Shown here one piece after another: positions 17,223 to 26,063 of a stretch of 64,000 nt of DNA. Each line of letters begins with the position of its first letter. The first letter of the stretch is position 1. The notes under the pieces are model-generated. The model did no database searches, was not told the origin of the DNA, and worked only from the letters and a program-made list of their open reading frames with translations. The stretch comes from Paraburkholderia azotifigens (GTDB taxonomy: Bacteria; Pseudomonadota; Gammaproteobacteria; Burkholderiales; Burkholderiaceae). The position numbers and the translations under genes are program-made. The stretch covers positions 1,798,001-1,862,000 of the forward strand of contig NZ_VOQS01000003.1 of NCBI RefSeq assembly GCF_007995085.1, in the 5' to 3' direction.

Positions 17223-17400
17223 GTTCGCCTCCGGTAATGGACGGATAAAGGAATCGAAAACAGATTCTAACGAAAGCCAACTGCAACAGCATCGACCGGG
17301 TCACGCCGGTTGGGAATGCTTCGACCTCGCCATCCCCAGCGAGTCGCCTCCCTGCCGACCCAACCGCGATTGTTCCCAATACGATCTTTGCCTGCCCGTA

Positions 17401-18612
17401 TCACGGCGGAGACGACAGCCATTGCGGCTGCCAGCAACGCAAGCCGAACTGAGGCGCGACCCCATACGCGTGGTCCAGTATGTCCGACTGCAGGTTTTCG
17501 TACTGTTCCCAGTTCGTCTCTCCAACGTAAAGGTAGATCTCTAGCGCGACGACGGGCTGGCTGGACTGCAGTTGCCGGATCACGAGCGGCATGTCGCGGC
17601 GCACCATGGGGTGATCGCGGAAATAGGCGATCAGATAGAGACGGTACAGGCCGAGGTTGGTGCGGCGCTGCGTATCGCCAGGTGTGGGGCGCGCAAGCGA
17701 CAGGTCGACATCGCCATGCAGCTTGGCGAGCAGCGCGTCGTCGGGAAAGCGGACGCTGCCGGCATCGAAATGAATCGCATGCCTGACGCGCCGGCCGCCC
17801 GACTCGGTCATGCCACGCCAGTTCTTCACGCTGTTCGTGAGCAGGACGTAGCTCGGCAGCATGACGATCGATTTATCGAAGTTCTGCACCTTGATCGTGT
17901 TCAACGCGATGTCAATCACGGTGCCGTCGGCGACGAAGCCGGGCACCTCGATCCAGTCGCCCACTCGCAGCATGTCATAGACGGCAAGCTGAATGCTGGC
18001 AACGAATCCGACCAACGAGTCGCGGAAGATGATGATGAGGAGCGCCGTCATTGCGCTGACACCGGTGAGAAAGTAAGCCGGCGAGCGCTCCAGCAGCACC
18101 GAGATCAAAGCAATTAGCGCGATCACGTAGAGCACGATGGCGGCGATCTGCAAGAAGCTCTTGATCGGCCGCTGGCTTGCGGACGGAAAGTGACTGTAGC
18201 GCTCACCCACGCTACCGAGGAACGCCAGACCGGCGCGCAGCAGCGTGTACACCATGTAGCAGGCTGCGAGGATTCCGAGTGGCCGTCCGAGCGCCGCGAT
18301 CAGCGGGAAAGTGAGCCCCGCGAGCAGGGGCGTGGCCGCGTAGATGATCGCGGCGGGCACGAGCGGCGCGAGCCGGTGGAACACCTTGTGACGCTCGGCA
18401 GCGCGCAGCCACTTGTGCCGTTCGTGGCGCGCGAGACGCCCGACGATCATCAGCATCAGCGAGCGCGTCACGTAGTAGCAGATCGTGCTCGCCAGCAGAA
18501 TCGCCAGCAGCAGGGCGGCGACGAGCAGGATCGCGACGAGCATGCTGTCCGTATGGACGTTGAAGTGATGCCAGTCCGGCCCGCCCTCGATATGCAGCGT
18601 CTTGTCGAACAT
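17401..18612 (-). CDS. MscS-family mechanosensitive channel, YbdG-like
   Basis: A 403-residue membrane protein. Five hydrophobic segments occupy about residues 24-200, then the pore helix and beta domain: FRDSLVGFVASIQLAVYDML (about 197-216), RVGDWIEVPG (about 217-226) and GTVIDIALNTIKVQNFD (about 230-246). The long C-terminal cytoplasmic part with YLIAYFRDHP fits the YbdG/MscM mini-conductance branch rather than MscS itself. These channels release solutes on hypo-osmotic shock. The start at 18612 was chosen for GGGAG upstream. No partner is expected. Confidence 0.87.
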   Translation of the reverse strand: MFDKTLHIEGGPDWHHFNVHTDSMLVAILLVAALLLAILLASTICYYVTRSLMLMIVGRLARHERHKWLRAAERHKVFHRLAPLVPAAIIYAATPLLAGLTFPLIAALGRPLGILAACYMVYTLLRAGLAFLGSVGERYSHFPSASQRPIKSFLQIAAIVLYVIALIALISVLLERSPAYFLTGVSAMTALLIIIFRDSLVGFVASIQLAVYDMLRVGDWIEVPGFVADGTVIDIALNTIKVQNFDKSIVMLPSYVLLTNSVKNWRGMTESGGRRVRHAIHFDAGSVRFPDDALLAKLHGDVDLSLARPTPGDTQRRTNLGLYRLYLIAYFRDHPMVRRDMPLVIRQLQSSQPVVALEIYLYVGETNWEQYENLQSDILDHAYGVAPQFGLRCWQPQWLSSPP

Positions 18613-19008
18613 AGACTCTCCCGGTGCCGGCGAATCCATATCGCCAGCCAAGATCCCGTCTTGCCGTGTGGCCGTCTGGCCAGCGCGCCGCGTCGTCGCT
18701 GCGCGCGCGAGGCCGGATCGTGCAGCGAACGCATAGCACGGCGGTCATTGTAGGCGTAGCGAGCGGACTCCGTTGCGCGTGCCCCATTTTTCGCTTTTCC
18801 GTGTTCGTCGGAGCGCTACCGGGTGTGCTGCCGACGTGGAACGTGAGTGTCGTGCGTTCGAAGGGCATCCCGTCGCGCCGAATCTGATCGGCGCGACGCC
18901 GCGAAGCTGCCGCAGGCGCAGCGCGGACAGCCCGTGGCTCGTGAGGCTGTGTATGGTATGTTGCGGACCTGACATATCCTGACAAGCAAGCCAAACTGCA
19001 AAGTAAGC
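18613..19008. other. Divergent intergenic region
   Basis: 396 bases between the leftward channel gene and the rightward diguanylate cyclase. I see no gene, RNA or strong dyad. Promoters for both neighbours must lie here. Confidence 0.4.
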
Positions 19009-20544
19009 ATGGTGAAAGGAGACGACTTTCGAAGGCGACGACGATTCGGTCCGTTCCGGCTGAGCTTGACGGGTCCACACGCGCTTTTCTGTGCAGGTCT
19101 GGCGATCGCCCTGGGTATGCTGGCCATCTGCGGCGCTATCCTTTATCAGGCTCGCGTCGACGCGTTGAACCGCGCACGAGAGACCTCTCGCAATCTGGCC
19201 TTGCTGGCCGAACGCGACATCGAGCGCAATTTCGAGCTTTACGATCTGTCGATGCAGGCCGTCATCGAGGGCTTGCGCGACCCGGAAGTCCGCGGTTCCT
19301 CCCCTCACCTGCAGCGCCTGGCACTGTTCGACCGGGCGGCCACCGCGAGGTATCTCACGGCGATGCTGGTGATCGATGCTTCTGGCAACATCATTCTGGA
19401 CGCGGGCAGCGACACCCCCCGCTCCGGCAACTTCGCTGACCGCCCGTACTTCACCGTCCATCGGGACGACCCGAGTGTCGGCCTCTATATCAGCGATCCC
19501 TATCGATCCCGACTGCGTGACGGCTCGCCGAGCATTGCTCTGAGCCGGCGCATCTCGAATCCGGATGGCTCGTTTGCCGGTATCGTCGTGATTGCCGTCG
19601 ACCTGAACTATTTTCGGACCCTGCTGGGCGGGCTGTCACTGGGACCGCATGGCGCAATCTCGCTGATTGGCCGCAACGGCGTGATGATCATGCGTCAACC
19701 CTACGACGCAAAGATCATCGGCCGCGACATCAGCCAGGCGAGCACGTTCCGGCGTTTTCGCACGGCACCCGAGGGTAGCTTCTCTGAAACTTCGTCGATT
19801 GATAGCGTACGGCGTCTTTACGCATACAGGAACTTCCCGGACCTTCCGCTCATCGTCATGGTTGCCGAGGCCGAGAGGGACATCTATGCGGCGTGGCGAG
19901 CGCGCGCAATCAGGATCGGCTCGGTCATGGCGGCATTTGGCGCTGCTTTTGTAGTCCTCTCGGTTCTGCTCGGAATGCAGCAGCGCAGCCGGATGCGCGC
20001 CGAGTCGGAACTGCGGATGCTCGCACGCACCGACGGGCTGACGGGACTCCATAACCGCCGAACGCTCGGAGAGATTCTTGAACACGAATGGCGCCGCGCC
20101 CGCCGCACCCGCCACGCCTTCTCGCTGCTTTTCATCGATATCGACTGTTTCAAGGCTTATAACGATACCTACGGCCACCAGGCGGGGGACGAGACGCTCG
20201 CGGCTGTCGCACGCTGCATCAGTGGCACCATCCGCAGGCCCGGAGACAGCGCGGCCCGTTACGGCGGCGAGGAGTTCGTTGTCGTGCTGCCGGATACGGA
20301 TGAAGCAGGCGCGATGACGATGGCCGAATCGATCCGCCGCCAGATCAGCGAATTGCGGATCGAACATGGCGCGAGCCCGTATGGGCATGTCACGGCGAGT
20401 GTCGGCGCCGCAAGCCTGCAGGCTGATCGCGAAAACGACGTCGGCGCGCTCGTGCATGCAGCGGATCGGGCACTCTACAACGCCAAACGTACGGGCAGAA
20501 ATCGCGTCACGCTGTTCCGTGAAGCGATGCGGGCCGCCGGATAG
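19009..20544 (+). CDS. Membrane diguanylate cyclase with periplasmic Cache sensor (GGDEF)
   Basis: A 511-residue protein: TM1 at about 26-48, a double-Cache type periplasmic domain at about 50-285 (ADRPYFTVHRDDPSVGLYIS near 144-163), TM2 at about 301-322 and a GGDEF domain at about 335-505. The catalytic site is intact (DGLTGLHNRR, then DIDCFKAYNDTYGHQAGD and RYGGEEF), and RPGD sits exactly five residues before GGEEF, the usual RxxD product-inhibition site. It should make cyclic-di-GMP in answer to an extracellular small molecule, often an amino acid or carboxylate for this sensor fold. No partner gene is nearby. Confidence 0.93.
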   Translation: MVKGDDFRRRRRFGPFRLSLTGPHALFCAGLAIALGMLAICGAILYQARVDALNRARETSRNLALLAERDIERNFELYDLSMQAVIEGLRDPEVRGSSPHLQRLALFDRAATARYLTAMLVIDASGNIILDAGSDTPRSGNFADRPYFTVHRDDPSVGLYISDPYRSRLRDGSPSIALSRRISNPDGSFAGIVVIAVDLNYFRTLLGGLSLGPHGAISLIGRNGVMIMRQPYDAKIIGRDISQASTFRRFRTAPEGSFSETSSIDSVRRLYAYRNFPDLPLIVMVAEAERDIYAAWRARAIRIGSVMAAFGAAFVVLSVLLGMQQRSRMRAESELRMLARTDGLTGLHNRRTLGEILEHEWRRARRTRHAFSLLFIDIDCFKAYNDTYGHQAGDETLAAVARCISGTIRRPGDSAARYGGEEFVVVLPDTDEAGAMTMAESIRRQISELRIEHGASPYGHVTASVGAASLQADRENDVGALVHAADRALYNAKRTGRNRVTLFREAMRAAG

Positions 20545-20866
20545 CAGTTTGAGAGGCTTGCATTTTTGTGGGCGTGGTACGTATCCCACCTTGACCGGTC
20601 GATATCTTCGACCTTGAGCGCCGCACGCGATCGCTGGAAATGCGCGAATAGACGCTCATATATGCTCCCGTTTGCGCGTCGCGGTGCAGCAACGCCATCC
20701 TGCCGGGCTCGTTCATCCATTCTCGATTCGTACGGCCCGACACGCATTTCCGCGCTGTTTAAGCGTCGTTTAATCCCCCCTGCCTAGATTGACAACACGA
20801 AGACGCCGCGAGCACGAAAGGCGATGCCGCGTCATCGAGGCTCTCACCTTCACGATGGAGATCGCC
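20545..20866. other. Intergenic, no firm gene
   Basis: 322 bases between the diguanylate cyclase and the small ORF before the Rieske gene. Open frames on both strands show no family features. Confidence 0.35.
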
Positions 20867-21016
20867 ATGAACGCCTTCACGAGGACAGGTCTTCGTGTCA
20901 TCACGCTCGTGTTCGCGCAGTCCGCGCATGTCGCCTTCGCGTCGACATCGGATCCGCCACCGCTTCGGTATCGAGGTGGGGCCGCCTGTGTGCCGGCTGG
21001 CAGGAGCACGACATGA
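20867..21016 (+). CDS. Small ORF coupled to the Rieske gene, possible exported peptide
   Basis: A 49-residue frame with GGAG six bases before the ATG and a signal-peptide-like start (MNAFTRTGLRVITLVFAQSA, cleavage plausible near AFA-STS). Its stop overlaps the Rieske start as ATGA, suggesting translational coupling. The C-terminal half (PPPLRYRGGAACVPAG) resembles nothing I know and could be a remnant of a longer gene. It may simply be a leader that sets translation of the Rieske protein. Confidence 0.35.
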   Translation: MNAFTRTGLRVITLVFAQSAHVAFASTSDPPPLRYRGGAACVPAGRSTT

Positions 21017-21633
21017 GCGCTATCGCAGGCTCGACTTTCGACGAGGCACGACGCCGATGGCTGATCGCAACAACGGTAGCAGGCGGCATTGCGGGGGTCG
21101 CAGTCGTGACGCCGTTCGCCGATTCTCTCAGGCCGCCTGCTTCCGCGCTGGCCGCAGGCGCGCCCGTCACAATCGACATCAGTCATCTTCGGCCCGGCGA
21201 CATGATGACGGTGGCCTGGCGCGGCAAGCCTGTCTTCATCGTCAACCGCACGGACGCCATGCTCGCTGCTGTGCGCACTGCCGGTCCGCTTGTCGCGGAT
21301 CCCGATAGCAATCGGCCGTTTTCGATGCCGCTGCCCGAGTACTGCCACAATGAGTACCGTTCGCGCGTGGATCGTAAGAACCTGCTCGTGGTGGTGGGCG
21401 TGTGCACGCATTTGGGATGCACGCCGAGCCCGCGATTTCAGCCGGGCCCGCAACCCAATCTGCCTGATGACTGGCCCGGCGGATTTCTCTGTCCGTGTCA
21501 CGGCTCGACCTATGATCTGGCGGGACGCGTGTTCAAGGACAAGCCCGCGCCGCAAAATCTCGACGTGCCGCGTTACCGCTACGCGAGCGCGGATAACCTT
21601 GTGATCGGTGCCGATGAATATGGTGAAGCGTAA
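21013..21633 (+). CDS. Ubiquinol-cytochrome c reductase Rieske iron-sulfur subunit (PetA paralogue)
   Basis: A 206-residue protein of normal PetA length. The N-terminus EARRRWLIATTVAGGIAGVA is a Tat-type signal anchor. The 2Fe-2S cluster motifs are CTHLGC (about residues 135-140) and CPCHGS (about 160-165), the disulfide-type Rieske pattern of bc1 complexes. The start at 21013 has AGGAG upstream. In bc1 operons petA is followed by cytochrome b and c1 genes; here none follows, so this is an orphan copy. It may replace the main subunit under some condition or serve another quinol-oxidising complex; either is inference. Confidence 0.9.
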   Translation: MSAIAGSTFDEARRRWLIATTVAGGIAGVAVVTPFADSLRPPASALAAGAPVTIDISHLRPGDMMTVAWRGKPVFIVNRTDAMLAAVRTAGPLVADPDSNRPFSMPLPEYCHNEYRSRVDRKNLLVVVGVCTHLGCTPSPRFQPGPQPNLPDDWPGGFLCPCHGSTYDLAGRVFKDKPAPQNLDVPRYRYASADNLVIGADEYGEA

Positions 21634-21866
21634 CAACGGCGCGATCGTACTCGCGGCCTGATCGCCGCGAACGGTGCGGCGCTCGATGCGCGACGGTGCC
21701 CATCGGCCCACCGTTGGCGGCGTCATTCACTCTTATCGGCGAATTTGTTCTATCGGAAGAGCGCGCGAGTCCTGTCAAATAGAGGCAAGGTCAAACCGGG
21801 AACTGCCCGATCACAGCGTACCCGCCGATCTTGCGAATGATGTGACTACTGGAGGGAGCGTGCACG

Positions 21867-22181
21867 ATGCGGTCCGTAGAATATATTTGCGCGTCCAGCA
21901 GCAGGAAACTGGATGGCAGGCTCGAAGAGAGCACAGCCTGGTTCGACTTCAACCAGGTCGCGCATCTCTTTGGAGTGAGTTCTCAACAGGCAGTCAAGTT
22001 GCTCCAGCAAGCCGGCGCGACCGGCGACATTGAGCCTGCGAAGGACGTCAGATCATCCGACCGCTGCAAATGCATGTTGAGTCACCGGGCTGTTGTCGCA
22101 GTCGGATATCTGATCAACTATGGTCGGGCAACAGCTTTCCGTCACTGGTGCGCCTCCGGCCTGGTCGTCCTGTTCCGCTAA
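21867..22181 (+). CDS. RhuM-like small protein, N-terminal virulence-protein domain only
   Basis: A 104-residue protein resembling the N-terminal part of the RhuM family: TAWFDFNQVAHLFGVSSQQA (about residues 23-42) corresponds to the family's Trp...LFgVsrqaV region, and VVAVGYLINYGRATAFRHWC (about 75-94) to the VGYRVnS..g..FRrWA signature. RhuM proteins are about 330 residues, so two thirds are missing. GGAGGG lies before the ATG. The role of RhuM is poorly known; the N-terminal part looks like a DNA-binding module. Here it may be a free-standing domain or a truncated gene. It ends inside an 11-bp tandem repeat. Confidence 0.5.
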   Translation: MRSVEYICASSSRKLDGRLEESTAWFDFNQVAHLFGVSSQQAVKLLQQAGATGDIEPAKDVRSSDRCKCMLSHRAVVAVGYLINYGRATAFRHWCASGLVVLFR

Positions 22182-22221
22182 ATCTTCGCTAAATCTTCGC
22201 TAAATCTCCGCTACATCTCCG
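22174..22221. repeat. 11-bp tandem repeat, about 4.4 copies
   Basis: Units TCCGCTAAATC, TTCGCTAAATC, TTCGCTAAATC, TCCGCTACATC and a partial fifth start at 22174. Because the unit is 11 bases, its TAA falls in all three forward frames (22179, 22190, 22201). The RhuM-like gene stops in the first unit. From here to 22484 I see no other gene or known riboswitch. Confidence 0.75.
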
Positions 22222-22484
22222 TTGAACCCACGGTCCCGTCGAGCACGTCCAGCACCCATGTCATCGGCTTGAGACGGACTGGGCGTGGCGGCATTGCGGT
22301 CGCCGTGCTGACGGGCTTATACACGAAGGTTGGCGAGATTATCCTAGCCCCGGTGTTCGCTGCGGCGTCATGATTGGCATCGCAAGCCACTTTGCGGCGC
22401 CGATATTGCCCCGCGCGCCAAAGACCGACAAGACGACCGACCCGCACACGGTTCGGCCCGCAACTCACTCAGCACGGACAGCAC

Positions 22485-23735
22485 ATGTTTGAATATTCTG
22501 CTAGCACTGTATCGAATGTCGACCCGGAACTCTGGCGCGCAATTGAAGAGGAGAACCGTCGTCAGGAAGCTCACATCGAGCTGATCGCATCGGAAAACTA
22601 CACGAGTCCCGCTGTCATGGCTGCGCAGGGTTCGCAGCTCACGAACAAATACGCCGAAGGTTACCCGGGCAAGCGCTATTACGGCGGCTGCGAGCACGTG
22701 GACATCGTCGAGCAACTGGCGATGGACCGCGTGAAGCAACTGTTCGGCGCCGAAGCTGCCAACGTGCAGCCGAACTCCGGCTCGCAGGCCAACCAGGGCG
22801 TGTTCTTCGCGATGCTCAAGCCGGGCGATACCATCATGGGCATGAGCCTCGCCGAAGGCGGTCATCTGACTCACGGCTCGCCGGTGAATATGTCGGGCAA
22901 ATGGTTCAACGTCGTCAGTTATGGCCTGAACGAAAACGAAGATATCGACTATGAGAAGGCTGAAGCGCTTGCCGTTGAGCACAAGCCACGGCTGATCGTG
23001 GCTGGCGCGTCGGCGTTCGCGCTGCGCATCGACTTTGAGCGCCTTGCGAAGATCGCAAAGCGTGTCGGCGCGTATCTGATGGTCGACATGGCTCACTACG
23101 CAGGGCTCATCGCAGCGGGTCTTTATCCGAACCCGGTGCCGCACGCGGACTTTGTCACCACGACGACACACAAGAGCCTGCGCGGCCCGCGTGGCGGCGT
23201 GATCCTGATGAAGGCCGAATACGAAAAGCAGATCAATTCGGCGATTTTCCCGGGCATTCAGGGCGGTCCGCTGATGCATGTCATCGCGGCCAAGGCCGTG
23301 GCCTTCAAGGAAGCGTTATCGCCTGAATTCAAGGAGTATCAGCAGCGTGTGGTCGACAATGCGCGCGTGCTGGCAGAAACGCTGGTGAAGCGCGGACTTC
23401 GCATCGTTTCGGGACGCACGGAGAGCCACGTGATGCTCGTCGATCTTCGCGCGAAGAAGATCACGGGCAAGGCTGCGGAAGCCGCGCTCGGCGCCGCGCA
23501 TATCACAGTCAACAAGAATGCGATTCCCAACGATCCGGAAAAGCCGTTCGTGACAAGCGGCGTGCGCCTCGGCTCACCCGCGATGACCACGCGCGGATTC
23601 GGAGTAAAAGAAGCAGAACTGGTCGGCAACCTTATCGCCGATGTACTCGAGGGTCCAGAGGACGAAGAGACACGCAATCGTGTGAAGGCCGAAGTGGCGG
23701 CGCTGACGAGCCGGTTCCCCGTCTACGGCCGGTGA
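22485..23735 (+). CDS. glyA: Serine hydroxymethyltransferase (second-copy type)
   Basis: A 416-residue PLP enzyme of full length. It carries [20 protein letters not shown] (about residues 28-47), [11 protein letters not shown] (about 62-72) and the PLP lysine motif [15 protein letters not shown] (about 222-236). It interconverts serine and glycine, charging tetrahydrofolate with a one-carbon unit. The start at 22485 opens with MFEYSAS; a longer in-frame extension is Arg-rich and was rejected. It stands alone here, without nrdR or folate genes, so it is probably a paralogue of the housekeeping copy, possibly tied to glycine, serine or methylated-amine catabolism. Confidence 0.95.
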   Translation: MFEYSASTVSNVDPELWRAIEEENRRQEAHIELIASENYTSPAVMAAQGSQLTNKYAEGYPGKRYYGGCEHVDIVEQLAMDRVKQLFGAEAANVQPNSGSQANQGVFFAMLKPGDTIMGMSLAEGGHLTHGSPVNMSGKWFNVVSYGLNENEDIDYEKAEALAVEHKPRLIVAGASAFALRIDFERLAKIAKRVGAYLMVDMAHYAGLIAAGLYPNPVPHADFVTTTTHKSLRGPRGGVILMKAEYEKQINSAIFPGIQGGPLMHVIAAKAVAFKEALSPEFKEYQQRVVDNARVLAETLVKRGLRIVSGRTESHVMLVDLRAKKITGKAAEAALGAAHITVNKNAIPNDPEKPFVTSGVRLGSPAMTTRGFGVKEAELVGNLIADVLEGPEDEETRNRVKAEVAALTSRFPVYGR

Positions 23736-23782
23736 GCGATACGTGTCCCGGCGATGTCGGGAATGGGGCGCTGGTATGAGTG

Positions 23783-23817
23783 CTCGTGGTGCCGGGCCGG
23801 AGAGCCGGCGCCACGAG
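23783..23817. terminator. Strong hairpin after glyA
   Basis: CTCGTGGTGCCGG at 23783-23795 pairs with CCGGCGCCACGAG at 23805-23817 (one G-T mismatch in 13 pairs, 9-base loop). It starts 48 bases after the glyA stop. No T-run follows, so it may protect the mRNA 3' end or help Rho-linked termination. Confidence 0.5.
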
Positions 23818-23836
23818 CGGAGACGGAGAGAGGCGA

Positions 23837-24321
23837 ATCAGCACGTTCAATGCGCGGCGCCTGTCAGCACTTCCTCCGCTCGAAACGCTCATGTGCTTCG
23901 AAGCGGTCGTCCGTCCCGGGAGCTTCACAAGAGCTGCCAATGAACTCTCTATCACACAGAGCGCGGCAAGCAGGTGCGCACGCTCGAAACACTCTTAGGC
24001 TGCCTGCTTTTCGAGCGGCACACGCGGGCGCTTAAACCCAGCGAATGTGGGCTTCGTCTTTTCGACGAATTGCGGCCACTGCTTTTCAAACTCCAGCACA
24101 CGATATCGCGAGTCAAAGACGGAGATGGCAGAGAAGCCATCTCCGTCGTTTGCACTCACGCTGTCGCACACTACTGGCTCCTTCCTCGTTCAGCCGATTT
24201 TCCAAGCCAGTATCCAGCGCTTTCGGCACGTCGCCTTGAATGGCGGACACCTGCATCCTGCACTTTCAAATACTTTCATAACCAGAAGTATGTGATCGCC
24301 CCAAGGAAATATCGTTGGTGA
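23837..24321 (+). pseudogene. LysR-family regulator pseudogene
   Basis: The N-terminal HTH is clear: LPPLETLMCFEAV and SFTRAANELSITQSAAS, then the frame breaks near 23970 and continues one frame over as QVRTLETLLGCLLFERHTRAL. A small deletion (net one or four bases) explains the shift. The effector domain begins (ISVVCTHAVAHYWLLP) but decays after about 40 residues and stops at 24321, where a full LysR protein would run about 200 residues more. It therefore has a frameshift and a 3' deletion. It probably once controlled glyA or the oxidase operon to the right. Confidence 0.8.
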
Positions 24322-24672
24322 TGGAGAAGTCGTTTCGATAACGTTGCGCTCATGACGTATCGAGAGGGTGAGCAATCTCCCGGTCGACAGAAAACCTGTG
24401 GCGCACGAGCTATGGAGACAAGGCCCGGCGTCGAAGAAGCCTAAGAAATAGTAGAAGAGCGCAGCATGTTTCTTGAACGAATGAATGCGATCGAGCCTGG
24501 CTCGACCCGAACGGATCGCCGATTCCGCTCGCGCCCGCGAATGAATGCAGTTCTACCGACATGATTCGTATGGCGCGAAACGACGTATGCGCCGTGTGAA
24601 TCCGACGTTGAATCGTGATCGCCGCAACGCATCGTGTCTCGCGCGGACAGAGACAACCACCAGGAATCGAGA
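24322..24672. other. Intergenic, no gene seen
   Basis: 351 bases between the LysR remnant and the FAD oxidoreductase gene. No frame shows a start site or family features. Part may be the eroded 3' portion of the LysR gene, but I could not read conserved residues in it. Confidence 0.35.
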
Positions 24673-25992
24673 ATGCAGAAGGTCACTTCAACTCCCGCCG
24701 ACGATTCGGCGTGTGGCTGGTATCACCTTAGCGGTCCGCGCCAACCTCGCCCGGCCCACTCGGGCATGAAGAAGGCCCGTTGGACGATTATCGGAGCGGG
24801 ATATACCGGCCTGGCGGCTGCCCGGCAAATGGCGCTGAATTTCCCTGACGAGGAAATTGTACTTGTGGAGGCGCAGGAGGTCGGCTTCGGCACGGCCGGA
24901 AGAAATGCGGGCTTCGCAATCGACCTTCCTCACGACATCGGGGCCGAGGACTACATCGGAGACCTGGAGACGGCACGAAGCACGCTGAAGCTGAACCTGC
25001 TCGGGCAATCTGTCCTTCGCGACATCGTGCAGTCAAATCGTATTGACTGCGCGATGCGAGCCTCGGGGAAGTATCAGGCCGCCGTCACCCGTCGAGGTCT
25101 TGCTGTGCTCGATGCCTATCGCCGCGGCCTCGACAAGCTTGGCCAGCCTTACGAAATCATTGAAGGCGATAGCCTGCCTGAGCATATCGGTACTGCATTT
25201 TACAAGCGCGCACTTTATACGCCGGGAACCATACTCGTACAACCTTCTGCGCTGGTAAAGGGACTCGCCGACAGCTTGCCGGAGAACGTCACGCTGTTTG
25301 AACGCACGCCTATTACCGAAGTGGAGTATGGCGAGAAAATCGTGCTGGGTCATGCGAACGGCCGCATTACTACCGACAAGCTCGTGCTGGCCAACAACGC
25401 ATTCGGGATGCGGTTCGGGTTTCTCGGCAGAACCATGCTGCCCGTCTTCCTGTACGCGAGTTTGACGAGGCCGCTGACTAAAGACGAGCAAGCCGCTTTG
25501 GGTGGGAAGTCGTTTTGGGGTGTCATTCCCGCAGATCCTTTCGGAAGCACGGTTCGGCGCACGCATGACAATCGGATCCTGATTCGCAACAGCTTCAGCT
25601 TCAATCCCGATGGACGTCCAAAACAGCACAATCTCGGGCGAATGGCGAAGCGGCATCGCGTGTCGTTCGAGCGAAGATTTCCGAAGCTTCCCAATGTCGG
25701 TTTCGACTACACGTGGAGCGGCTCGCTGGCGCTTTCGCAGAATCATCAGGGATTCTTCGGGCAACTTGCGCCGGGCGTCTATGGCGCGCTTTGCTGCAAC
25801 GGTCTCGGTATTACGCGAGGCACGGTAACGGGCACTCTTCTGGCGGACTGGATCGCAGGGAAACGCAGTGACCTGATTGATTTCCTGCTGAGTTCGTCGG
25901 GCCCGAACAAGGCTCCGCCGGAACCTTTCCTTTCGCTAGGCGTGAATGCCACCTTGTGGTGGGGGCAACGCAAAGCAGGACTTGAGAGCTGA
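24673..25992 (+). CDS. FAD-dependent amine/D-amino-acid oxidoreductase (DAO/PuuB-like)
   Basis: A 439-residue flavoprotein of the DAO superfamily. The dinucleotide fold IIGAGYTGLAAARQMAL (about residues 38-54) and GFGTAGRNAGFAIDLPHD (about 71-88) match the gamma-glutamylputrescine oxidase/DadA-like branch; the C-terminal ALCCNGLGITRGTVTGTLLAD (about 361-381) closes the FAD site. Unusually, about 30 residues precede the nucleotide fold. Family members oxidise secondary or D-amines to imines. The next genes are an MFS permease and a DapA-family lyase, so the unit probably takes up an amine or imino acid, oxidises it and cleaves or deaminates the product. Confidence 0.85.
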   Translation: MQKVTSTPADDSACGWYHLSGPRQPRPAHSGMKKARWTIIGAGYTGLAAARQMALNFPDEEIVLVEAQEVGFGTAGRNAGFAIDLPHDIGAEDYIGDLETARSTLKLNLLGQSVLRDIVQSNRIDCAMRASGKYQAAVTRRGLAVLDAYRRGLDKLGQPYEIIEGDSLPEHIGTAFYKRALYTPGTILVQPSALVKGLADSLPENVTLFERTPITEVEYGEKIVLGHANGRITTDKLVLANNAFGMRFGFLGRTMLPVFLYASLTRPLTKDEQAALGGKSFWGVIPADPFGSTVRRTHDNRILIRNSFSFNPDGRPKQHNLGRMAKRHRVSFERRFPKLPNVGFDYTWSGSLALSQNHQGFFGQLAPGVYGALCCNGLGITRGTVTGTLLADWIAGKRSDLIDFLLSSSGPNKAPPEPFLSLGVNATLWWGQRKAGLES

Positions 25993-26063
25993 ACCGAATT
26001 CGCGAGACCCGCTTACAGGGTCGATATCCGGCTGACAAAGAATACTTTAGACAGGGAGACGAT

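Noticed and set aside
22211..22468. An 85-codon minus-strand frame before glyA
   Set aside because: No ribosome site, no domain, and it overlaps the glyA leader.
22222..22484. A riboswitch before glyA
   Set aside because: I could not find the conserved cores of glycine, SAM or tetrahydrofolate riboswitches; only a tandem repeat and ordinary sequence are visible.
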